From NCBI GenBank assembly GCA_964577615.1, contig CAZNZW010000005.1, positions 16,761 to 80,760 of the forward strand: 64,000 bases of DNA. Reading direction: 5' to 3'. This document shows, in pieces, positions 52,160 to 61,200 of the stretch. The position numbers and the translations under genes were made by a program. The notes beneath the pieces were generated by a model, which did no database searches, had not been told where the DNA came from, and worked only from the letters and a program-made list of their open reading frames with translations. Source of the stretch: QNYZ01 sp964577615. Lineage in GTDB: Bacteria > Desulfobacterota > Desulfobacteria > Desulfobacterales > QNYZ01. Position 1 is the stretch's first letter. Every line of letters starts with the position of its first letter.

Positions 52160-54817
52160 ATGATCCATCTATTTAGTCTGGGGAACATGATTCGCAAACT
52201 ACGCCAGTCCCGTCTGGGACAAAAAGGAAAAACAATATTTCATCGACTGCTGCAGAAAAGCCGGGATTATTTTTTCTGTACGCTGCCCGCGCCCACCGGA
52301 TATCTGTCCCGCCGGTTTCTGAAGGTTTTTTTCTCTGGAATCCGGGTCGATCCGGATCAGATTCACCTGATCCGCAGTATCCCTGAAGACGCCATTGTCA
52401 TTTACGTCAACAAGTACCGCAGCCGTTTTGAATACCTTTTTTACCACAACCGGTACCGCGCCCTGGGCCTGCCCACGCCTGAAATCTGGCTGGATAACCA
52501 TACCGTTATCTGGCAGCGGCTGTCCCGGATTTTCCGGATATTCCTGACCCACGCCCACCACGCCATCACCACACGCCATCTGCTGACTCCCTATAAAAGC
52601 GGCTATATCCGCCGTGCCCTGACGGACGGGCAGGCCGGCATGTTATCTCTGGTAGGCCGTAAAGGGTTCGAACGATGGTTCACACAGACAAAAACGGATC
52701 CGCTGCGATATTTGATTGAATTGCAGAAAAAAATCGGCCGCCCCATTTTCCTGGTGCCCCAGCTCCAGTTGTATTCCCGCAAACCGGTCAGCCGGTCGAT
52801 GACCTTCACCGACCTGTTTTTCGGCAGCCGCCATCGGCCCGGACAGTTCCGGCGGATTATCACCATGGTCAGAAAGCCGGGAAAGGCTTTCGTGGAAATT
52901 ATCGATCCGTTGGACCTGAAAACCTATCTCAACGCGCAGGATCGCCGGAATCTGGATTCGGATTTCCTGGCGCTGCGGCTGAGACGAAAACTGCTGAGAA
53001 TCATCAATCAGCACCGGAAAAGCATCACCGGGCCCAGCATCAAATTCCACGAGGAGATCCGGGAAGAGATTCTCACCAGTGAACGGTTACGGCAGTACAT
53101 GCAGCGCCATGCCGCAACCAAAAAAATACCCATCCACCAGGTGCGTAAAGAAGCGATCGGGTATATTGATGAAATTGCCGCCCGTTACCGTCCGGCGTTT
53201 ATCAATACCGCCGCGCCAATAGTCAAATGGCTTGTCACCGCCCTTTTCGACGATGTTACCGTGAACAATAATATTTTTGTTCGTCTCAAAGCCATTGCCC
53301 GGCAGGGACCGCTGATTTTCGTCCCCTGCCATAAAAGCCATATGGACTATCTGATCCTGCCCTATATTTTATATATTAACGGCCTTCCCTCGCCGCACAT
53401 TGTCGCCGGGAAAAACATGTTTTTCCCGCCATTTGGCACTATTGCCCGAGCCGCCGGCGGTTTTTCCATCCGGCGCTCCTTCCGGGGCGCCGCCTTTTAC
53501 GCCAAGGTTTTTTCAGAATATGTCTGCAAGCTCCTCGAAGAAGGGTTTAACATTAAAATTTTTATTGAGGGGACCCGCAGCCGGTCGGGGAAGTTGCTCC
53601 CACCCAAGCTCGGATTTCTCTCCATCCTGTTAAATGCATATAAAAACGGCGCCTGTAAAGATATGGCCTTCGTTCCCATCTTTATCGGATACGACCGGGT
53701 CCTGGAAGAAAAAGAGTATCTGTATGAACAGGAGGGGGGCGAAAAAAAGCCGGAAAGCATCTGGCAGGTGATCCGGGCCCGAAAAATCTTTAAGAAAAAA
53801 TGGGGCCGGGTATCCATCCGCTTTCACGAACCATTGCGATTGTCCTCCCTGACGGCCGATCACCCCCACGCCATTCCTGAAATGAGTACAAAAGCGTTCA
53901 ATCAATTCTGCCGGGACCTGGGGTTCCGGATTATCAATGCCATCGATCGGTCCGCCATCGTCACCCCCCACGGCCTGGTGGCCGCCGCCCTGCTCAACAG
54001 TGAACAGGAACGCATCACATTTGATCAGATCATGCGGCATGTGCATACTTATCTGGCGTTCCTGAACACCCGGCAGGTCGAGATTGCCGACACGCTTATT
54101 CTTGATCCGGACCATGCGGTGACACAGGTTCTGGACACCTATATCCAGAATGCATATATCGAGCGAATCAGCGGAGATAAAAACAAGCCCCTGACGGCAG
54201 AGGTGTTCAACGTTCTGGTCAACAAGCGATCCAACCTGGAATTTTATGAAAACAACTGCATCATCTTTTTTGTTCCGGCGGCCATCACCGCCCTGACAAT
54301 CCTCCAGCCCGATGCGTTCCAGTTCTCTTCCACGGACCTGCACACCCGCTATGCCGCCCTTGAGAGCCTGTTCAAAAATGAATTTGCCTACGACCTTGAC
54401 CAGACCGCCGATTACCATGTTCGTAAATGCATCAAGGCGTTCATTAACGAAGCGATTTTGATTCCCCACCCCACCCTGCCGGACACCTACAACCTGACAT
54501 CGGCCGGTTTCCGTAAACTTAAGCTGTTTGCCGGATTTTTAAAACCGTATCTTGAATCTTACTGGATCGTATTGCGGGTTCTGGCCGAACCTTCCGGCAG
54601 TGATATCAAATCCAAACGCCAGATGAAAAAATTTAACTCCGCCGGTAACCGCCTGTTCCGCCAGAAAGAGGTGACCCGGCGGGAAGCATTGAGCCAGATC
54701 AACTATGCCAATGCCCTGGCATATTTCAGGTCAAAGGGAATCCGGGGCGATAAAGGGGCCGACCGGATCGGCGCCTTCCAGGAGTTGATCCGGCAATATC
54801 TGGACCGGCTGTCGTAA
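52160..54817 (+). CDS. plsB: glycerol-3-phosphate acyltransferase (PlsB)
   Basis: The 885-residue protein has the full PlsB set: block I HKSHMDYLILPYIL (HX4D), block II GGFSIRRSFRGAAFY, block III FIEGTRSRSGKLLPPKLG, and block IV VPIFIGYDRVLEEKEY. It transfers an acyl chain to sn-glycerol 3-phosphate at the inner membrane, the first step of phospholipid synthesis. E. coli PlsB has 807 residues. The extra length is spread over N- and C-terminal domains. The start could be ATG at 52160 or at 52187 (GGGGAAC upstream); both are plausible. It ends 3 bases before the MurU-AmgK gene. Confidence 0.92.
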   Translation: MIHLFSLGNMIRKLRQSRLGQKGKTIFHRLLQKSRDYFFCTLPAPTGYLSRRFLKVFFSGIRVDPDQIHLIRSIPEDAIVIYVNKYRSRFEYLFYHNRYRALGLPTPEIWLDNHTVIWQRLSRIFRIFLTHAHHAITTRHLLTPYKSGYIRRALTDGQAGMLSLVGRKGFERWFTQTKTDPLRYLIELQKKIGRPIFLVPQLQLYSRKPVSRSMTFTDLFFGSRHRPGQFRRIITMVRKPGKAFVEIIDPLDLKTYLNAQDRRNLDSDFLALRLRRKLLRIINQHRKSITGPSIKFHEEIREEILTSERLRQYMQRHAATKKIPIHQVRKEAIGYIDEIAARYRPAFINTAAPIVKWLVTALFDDVTVNNNIFVRLKAIARQGPLIFVPCHKSHMDYLILPYILYINGLPSPHIVAGKNMFFPPFGTIARAAGGFSIRRSFRGAAFYAKVFSEYVCKLLEEGFNIKIFIEGTRSRSGKLLPPKLGFLSILLNAYKNGACKDMAFVPIFIGYDRVLEEKEYLYEQEGGEKKPESIWQVIRARKIFKKKWGRVSIRFHEPLRLSSLTADHPHAIPEMSTKAFNQFCRDLGFRIINAIDRSAIVTPHGLVAAALLNSEQERITFDQIMRHVHTYLAFLNTRQVEIADTLILDPDHAVTQVLDTYIQNAYIERISGDKNKPLTAEVFNVLVNKRSNLEFYENNCIIFFVPAAITALTILQPDAFQFSSTDLHTRYAALESLFKNEFAYDLDQTADYHVRKCIKAFINEAILIPHPTLPDTYNLTSAGFRKLKLFAGFLKPYLESYWIVLRVLAEPSGSDIKSKRQMKKFNSAGNRLFRQKEVTRREALSQINYANALAYFRSKGIRGDKGADRIGAFQELIRQYLDRLS

Positions 54818-54820
54818 GCC

Positions 54821-56554
54821 ATGCAGACGCATATCGATGTGTCCCGGACCGGCTGGCGGGCCATGATTCTGGCGGCGGGCTTCGGCACCCGCCTGCGGCC
54901 CCATACGACCCACACCCCCAAAGCGCTGTTTCCCATTGACGGCCAACCGATTATCGACCGGACCATCCGGCGTCTCATTGCCGCCGGATGCCGGGGAATC
55001 CTGATTAACACCCATCATCTTCACCGCCAGATCAACGCTTTTATTGCCGCCCGGCCATACCCGGTTCCCGTTGAAATCCGGTATGAGCCGGAAATCCTGG
55101 GAACGGGGGGCGGCATTAAAAATGCCGCTGATTTTTTCGGTGACCGGCAGCCTTTCATGGTGCTGAACAGCGACATTGTCACCGATATTTCGCTGGCCGA
55201 CGTATACGCCTTTCATGGCAGCCACCCCGGCCGGGTTACCCTCGTATTGTATGATCAGCCGCAGATCAACACCGTACAGGTGGATGCAGACGACCGGGTC
55301 CTGGGTTTTGACGGCCCACCGCCGGATACCGCACCGGATAACCGCCGGGGGTACACGTTCACCGGTATCCAGGTGCTGGATCCCGATGTTCTCACCCTGA
55401 TACCGGGCGGCCGCTTCTCCACCAGCATTGATGCCTACCGCCAGGTCCTTGCCGGAGGCGATACCATTTACGGGTACATTGCCCAACGCTGCCAGTGGCG
55501 GGATATCGGCACCCCGGCGGCCTATCAAACCGAAGTGCGTGATCGTCTGATCCGGCGGTCGCTTGGCACCACCGCCACCAATAGCGGCTATAGCATCCGG
55601 CCGCTGGCCGGAGACGGTTCCGACCGGCACTGGTACCGGATCACCGGGGGCCAACGCACCCTGATTCTCGTCGATCACGGTATCCGCCGGGGGGCCCCGC
55701 CCCAGGAGATTGACGCCTTTATCGACATCGGCCGGCACCTTCACCGCTGCGGGGTCGCCGTGCCGCAGTTCCTTGCCTGGGAACGTTTTGCGGGCCTGGC
55801 CGTCCTGGCAGACCTGGGCGATCGGCACCTCCAGGCACTGGCGCGGGAAACTGCCGGACAGAATCGCATTCTGGATATTTATCAGCGGGTCATCGACGCC
55901 TGGATCCGGTTGGCCATTGACGGCGCAGCCGGCTTTGATCCAGCCTGGACACACCAGAGCCGCCGCTACGACCGCGACCTGGTCATCGAAAAGGAAGGCA
56001 CCTATTTTGTGACCGCCTTTTTAAATGGTTACCTCGATATGGACATGGCGATCGACACCTGCCAGACCGAATTCGCCCACCTGGCCGATCAGATCATGGG
56101 CCATGCGGTGGACGGGCTCATCCACCGGGACTGCCAGTCTCGAAACATCATGGTCAAAGATGACCGCTTTTATTTTATTGATTTCCAGGGCGCCCGGCCC
56201 GGCCCGATCCAGTACGATCTGGCCTCGCTGCTCATCGACCCGTATGTCAATCTGCCTCCCGACATTCAGTCGATTCTGGTGGCATATGCCCTGTCCCGGC
56301 TGGAACAGAAAATCTCCATCGACCGCCGCCGGTTCCGCACCGGCTATCCATACTGCGCCCTTTCCCGCAATCTGCAAATGCTCGGCGCTTTCGGCTTCCT
56401 CACCCGGGTCAAACACAAGACCCGGTTCGAGGCGTATATTCCTGCTGCCATCCGATCGCTGCGCCGGATCCTTGCCCTTTTCGCGCCGGATGAATTTCCG
56501 GCATTGCAATCGATAACCGATTGCATTAAGATTAATAACATTAATTTCAATTAG
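54821..56554 (+). CDS. MurU-AmgK fusion: MurNAc-1-phosphate uridylyltransferase plus MurNAc/GlcNAc kinase
   Basis: The 577-residue protein joins two enzymes. Residues about 12-235 are a nucleotidyltransferase with AMILAAGFGTRLRPHT, PKALFPIDGQP, EILGTGGGIKNA and NSDIVTDIS, of the MurU type. Residues about 250-570 are an aminoglycoside-phosphotransferase-fold kinase: GDGSDRHWYR nucleotide loop, catalytic HRDCQSRNIM (Brenner motif) and metal-binding IDFQGARPGPIQYDLASLL, of the AmgK type. In Pseudomonas these are separate proteins that phosphorylate MurNAc and convert it to UDP-MurNAc. A single polypeptide would channel the intermediate. It lies 3 bases after plsB and 16 bases before dapB. Without biochemical tests, another sugar substrate remains possible. 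Confidence 0.85.
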   Translation: MQTHIDVSRTGWRAMILAAGFGTRLRPHTTHTPKALFPIDGQPIIDRTIRRLIAAGCRGILINTHHLHRQINAFIAARPYPVPVEIRYEPEILGTGGGIKNAADFFGDRQPFMVLNSDIVTDISLADVYAFHGSHPGRVTLVLYDQPQINTVQVDADDRVLGFDGPPPDTAPDNRRGYTFTGIQVLDPDVLTLIPGGRFSTSIDAYRQVLAGGDTIYGYIAQRCQWRDIGTPAAYQTEVRDRLIRRSLGTTATNSGYSIRPLAGDGSDRHWYRITGGQRTLILVDHGIRRGAPPQEIDAFIDIGRHLHRCGVAVPQFLAWERFAGLAVLADLGDRHLQALARETAGQNRILDIYQRVIDAWIRLAIDGAAGFDPAWTHQSRRYDRDLVIEKEGTYFVTAFLNGYLDMDMAIDTCQTEFAHLADQIMGHAVDGLIHRDCQSRNIMVKDDRFYFIDFQGARPGPIQYDLASLLIDPYVNLPPDIQSILVAYALSRLEQKISIDRRRFRTGYPYCALSRNLQMLGAFGFLTRVKHKTRFEAYIPAAIRSLRRILALFAPDEFPALQSITDCIKINNINFN

Positions 56555-56570
56555 ATCGGAGGATAAGCAA

Positions 56571-57398
56571 ATGCACCAGATTAATATCATGGTCAACGGT
56601 ATGCCGGGAAACATGGCGGTCAACATTGCCCGCCATGCCCTGGCCGACCCCCGTTTCAACCTGGTACCGGCGTCCCTGACCGGGCCGGAAATCACGGCCA
56701 CGGACCACCGGGTGACGGAAACCAGCTTCCAGCTCATCCCGCCCGGCCGGGCGGACGCTGTCATTGCGGATATCATCCACCGGCACGGCCCTTTCATCAG
56801 CATCGATTTTACGCATCCCAGCGCCGTCCACGCCAATGCGGATTTTTACTGCCGTCACCACCTGCCCTTTGTCATGGGCACGACCGGCGGGGATCCGGAG
56901 CGGCTGGTTCAGGCCGTCGGACAGGCAGGCATATCCGCCGTGATTTCTCCGAACATGGCCAAACAGATTGTCGGATTTCAGGCTATGATGGCTTACGCTG
57001 CCGACAATTTTCCCGGTCTTTTCAATGGGTACCGGCTTGAAGTGAAAGAAAGCCATCAGCAGGGCAAGGCCGACACCAGCGGAACAGCCAAAGCAATGGT
57101 GACGTATTTCAACGCATTGGGCATTCCTTTTGACGTGACGGATATTATCCGGGAACGCGATCCGGAACGCCAAAAAAACGTGTGGCACATTCCGGATGAA
57201 TACCTGACCGGCCATGGCTGGCATACGTATACGCTCACATCAAAAGACGACACCGTGCGATTTCAGTTCACCCATAATGTCAATGGACGGGATATTTATG
57301 TGGGCGGTACCCTGGATGCGATTGTCTTTTTAAAGGAAAAAGTCGACCAGGGTATCAAGGGACAAGTATTCAGTATGATCGATGTGTTACGAGGGTAA
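56571..57398 (+). CDS. dapB: 4-hydroxy-tetrahydrodipicolinate reductase (plant-type DapB)
   Basis: The 275-residue enzyme has an N-terminal Rossmann region (INIMVNGMPGNMAVNIARHAL), FISIDFTHPSAVHANADFY, FVMGTTGGD, SPNMAKQIVGFQAMM, and the substrate site LEVKESHQQGKADTSGTAKAM. The VNGMPGNM and SPNMAKQI variants match the plant/cyanobacterial-like DapB group rather than the E. coli GAxGRMG type. It reduces HTPA to tetrahydrodipicolinate in lysine and meso-DAP synthesis. Its place after the MurU-AmgK fusion fits cell-wall precursor supply. A Shine-Dalgarno GGAGG precedes ATG 56571. Confidence 0.9.
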   Translation: MHQINIMVNGMPGNMAVNIARHALADPRFNLVPASLTGPEITATDHRVTETSFQLIPPGRADAVIADIIHRHGPFISIDFTHPSAVHANADFYCRHHLPFVMGTTGGDPERLVQAVGQAGISAVISPNMAKQIVGFQAMMAYAADNFPGLFNGYRLEVKESHQQGKADTSGTAKAMVTYFNALGIPFDVTDIIRERDPERQKNVWHIPDEYLTGHGWHTYTLTSKDDTVRFQFTHNVNGRDIYVGGTLDAIVFLKEKVDQGIKGQVFSMIDVLRG

Positions 57399-57454
57399 AT
57401 CTATTTAACTGCGCGATGGTTTTTCAAAAAAAAGCGCCGCCGTTGCCGCGCCCC

Positions 57455-58075
57455 TCAATAGTCCAATATCAGCTTGCTTTTGTGAGCCGTTATCCGCTTC
57501 ACGCCATCGGGCAGGGCATACCAGTCGTTGATACTGCCCGGCGTTTGTCCGTAATACTGGGCCACGGCCGCCAGCACCGCATCCAGGGTCTGGGGCGGGA
57601 CGGCCTGGCCATTCAAAGACAGGGCCGACAGGTCGATCCGCCCGGCCCCGTCACGGCTGTGCAGTATCCCGTCAAAATCGAACGACAGATCCGATCCGAG
57701 CAGGGCAAGGAGGCTGTTTCCGCTGAGCAGGATCCGCAAATGGCCCCGCACCCGGTTGTTTTCCATGAGCATCAGTTTCAGCCCGTGGATCATGGGATCT
57801 TTTTCCCGGGCCAGACGATAGGCGATATAGGCGTTTAATTCATCCTCGGTAACGGCGGCCTGCCGGTTGGCATTTTCTGCCGGATTCTTCTTGGCCCGGG
57901 CCGCAATGGCTTTCAGGATGTGTTGAACCTTCAGGGCATCCCGGGTGGCCGGATCAATTCCGCCAAGCAACATGGGGACCAGGCAGATCATCGCAATCCA
58001 GCCAAGCCGCCCGGTCCACCCGGCATCCATACGTCTTTTTAATCCAGATCCGACGGCTTTTCGTTTCGCCTGCAT
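57455..58075 (-). CDS. small exported or membrane-anchored protein of unknown function
   Basis: The 206-residue protein starts with a basic N-terminus and one hydrophobic segment (GWIAMICLVPMLLGG, about 24-38), so it is probably exported or membrane-anchored. The rest is soluble, with an LmeA/DUF2993-like flavour near the end (LSLNGQAVPPQTLDAVLAAV, then WYALPDGVKRITAHKSKLIL), but the family is not certain. An internal ATG at 58030 gives a more usual signal-peptide length. It lies 170 bases downstream of the giant surface protein gene on the same strand and could be cotranscribed with it. Confidence 0.6.
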   Translation of the reverse strand: MQAKRKAVGSGLKRRMDAGWTGRLGWIAMICLVPMLLGGIDPATRDALKVQHILKAIAARAKKNPAENANRQAAVTEDELNAYIAYRLAREKDPMIHGLKLMLMENNRVRGHLRILLSGNSLLALLGSDLSFDFDGILHSRDGAGRIDLSALSLNGQAVPPQTLDAVLAAVAQYYGQTPGSINDWYALPDGVKRITAHKSKLILDY

Positions 58076-58245
58076 GGCAGGTCCCCCTCCTGATCACCCC
58101 GGTTATTGGTTACGCTGCCACTGGATGGTACCGGTTTTGCCATCTCCTGTAAAGAGCCCGGCCCGACAGGGAATCGATCCCGGCGAATTATTTTTTCAGG
58201 ACAACCGACCGGGAACCGGTCTTCGACAACCCCCGGGATGCCGGT

Positions 58246-61200
58246 TTAATTCATCTGGATACCCAGGGCGCCATGGCCTGCCTCCGCATACGGCTGCCGG
58301 ACATCAATGACCACGGTGGGCGTAATCCTTGCCGGTACGCCATCGACCCGGAAGCGACCATCGACGGCCGTGTAGGCCACGTAANNNNNNNNNNNNNNNN
58401 NNNNNNNNNNNNNNNNNNNNNNNNNNNNNNNNNNNNNNNNNNNNNNNNNNNNNNNNNNNNNNNNNNNNNNNNNNNNNNNNNNNNTGCCGGTACGCCATCG
58501 ACCCGGAAGCGACCATCGACGGCCGTGTAGGCCACGTAACCGGTACCTTTGACCCGCACACGGACGCCGGCCGCGCCGGTTTCTCCGTTGTCCCGGGTCC
58601 CGTTACCGTTCGCGTCGTTAAAGACGGTTCCTTCCAGGCGCCGGTATCGGGTCAGCCCCAAATCCACACGAAAGGTTTTACCGGCATCGAGCACCACCGT
58701 CCGGATCGCATCCGTGGTCAAGTGCAGATCTCCAGGCAGGGTGGCGGAATCAATCCGTACCTGATAGACGCCGGGCAGGAGCTTGTCGAACCAGAAAGTA
58801 CCGGTTTCATCCGTATCCGTGGCCCTGTTATCGTCGAGAATCACACGGATGCCGGCGGCTCCCCGGTCCCCGGGTTCCCGGCGACCGTCGCCGTCACTGT
58901 CGATAAAGATGCGGCCGCGGATTCGGTTCACTGCCCCCAGGGCAACGGAATCGTCATCAGTAATCCCGCACAGGGCCGTATCCCCGCCGTTGGCCGGATG
59001 GAAGCAATACCCGCCGGATTCGGCCCGGGTCCGATGGATGCCGTCCCGCATCGAATCGTCCACGCGGGCCCGGAAGGTAATCGTCACCGCATCGCCCATA
59101 GCCAGGTGGTCCACCGTCCACGTCTGGGATCGACCGTTGACATGCGTTGCAACGGGCCGGTCTTCCAGACGGGCGCTGTTGGCGATATAGGACACCCCCG
59201 GAGGCAGGACGTTACGCACTTTAAACTTATCCAGATCACCGCAGCCGGGATTGTGTCCCTGCCGGTTTTCGACGGAGATCTTGAATGTCAGGATATCACC
59301 CGGATATAAAACATCCCGATCGGCGAGAAAAAGCGCCACCGCCCGGATGTGGTCCACTTCCCGGGTGAGGTCTGCGCCGGATGTCCGGTTTCCCGCCACC
59401 AGGTGCGGTGTAAAAGCCGCCAACCGACCGGCAATCCGGGCCTTTGTGTCCGTATCGGCCAGCGGCATCAGCCGGGCCAGCATGCCGATGGTCAAACCGA
59501 TGTCCTCGGCACTGTACTGGTACCGGGTGATGCGTACCTGTTTTAGGGTATCATGATGCTCGGCAGGCAGGTAGGTGCCAATCCGCCGGGACCAGTACCG
59601 CCGGTCAAAAGCGGCAAATTGATCAAGTGCCTTCTGCGTCAGGGCTGGTTGTTTTAAAACTTCACCGGCCCGGGCCAGCCCCAGAATAACGGCGGCTTTG
59701 TCGGCAAGACTGTCGCGGGCGGCCGGGCCTTCAACAAGGTCATTCCCGGCTTTACTCGCCTTTCCGTCAACCAGATACGTGGCCAGGTTTTTGACCAGCG
59801 CCACGGTTTCCGGCTTGCGGCGATATCCTTCCGGCATTCTTTGAACCATTTTCCCGAACGTATCGGCCGCCAGCCCGGCATCGGCCAGGCTCAAATGACG
59901 AACATGACCGGCTGCATCCACATAGCGGCTGTTGAACCCTTCCCGGGCATGGGAGAGCATCTGCCCCACCCGGCCCTGAAGAACCGCATATCCGGGGATC
60001 CACCCGCGAGCCGCCTCATCCAGAGCCATGAAGTCACCCATCGCGCCCAAAAGGGCAATACGGGCAAACGGTGAACCCGCCGGCTCTGGAAAGGTCAGAT
60101 CAAGCACCTTTCCCGCGCTGTCGCGTACCAGGCTAAAGTGGGCCGGCAACTCATCCAGGCCGGCCGTCACCGCGGATTTAAACGCTTTTTCGATAAACGT
60201 CACCTTGGCTGCCACGGAAAGGCCGGTAACCTGGGCCAGAAAACCGTCCAGGGCCGGATCCGCCGGGCTTTGCCGAAGCGCCGCTGTCTCCATGAATGTC
60301 AGCTGGGCCGCCAGCGTTTCGGCCAGACCGGCCAGGCTGATTTTTTCATCACTGCCGCGGACATCCCATCCGGCGGTCAATCCGTACGGAAATGCCGGCC
60401 GGCCATCGGCAAATTCCACATAGACCGGCATCAGTGCCTTCGGCACCTGCGACAGATGGTGTTGTTCAGCCGTTTTCTGCAGCCAGGCAGTAAGCGTCGC
60501 CTGTGGCGAAACACCGGAAGCCGCCGCCATTTCTGCCACCGGAGTGGATTCCGTCAGCGGCAGGCCATTCCCCGACTGCATCGTCAGCCGGATCAGGCTG
60601 TCCCGGGCGGTTTCGGACAGCATCGCAGACACGTCGCCGAGCATGGCGGGATCGGCAAAGAAAGCGTCATCCGTTACCCGGCTCTGATCGGCCAAAAGCG
60701 GCGCCGCCGACATCAGCGCACCGGCAGCCATCATCCCGCCCGCCGTTTCAAATGCCTGGCGGGGACCGAGCTTCGGCAGTCGAATGGGTTCATTGAACAG
60801 CGGTGTCCGCGGTCCAAATCGTTCCACTTTAAGATCGATACTGTCTTTCAGGGCCTGGAGTTTTGCCGCTTCCAGGGGAATAAAATTGATTTCAATTTCA
60901 GATACCAGCACAGGTGCCAGTCGACGGCCATGGCCCGTCTCAATGATATCATCCCGATACCGCCGACTGGGAACGGGAATGGGCCGGCGAAGATCGGTTA
61001 TTTTACCATGACCACTGATTACGCGTCGACCGCCTTCCGCCAGCATGCCCCGATAACCCCGCTGCTGCAATTCACTTCTGGCAACCACGGTTTCGAAAAA
61101 CGTATTCAGATGATCGAGCAGCGCCAATCGCCGGGCGCCTTGCGTATGCAATGCCAGGCGACCCAGCCCACCGACAACCGCACCAACACTCTCCGGCGTG

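Noticed and set aside
58251..58484. C-terminal tail of the giant protein as read through the N gap
   Set aside because: That reading is out of frame because the gap length is arbitrary. Collapsing the 55-base duplicate gives the correct end at 58246.
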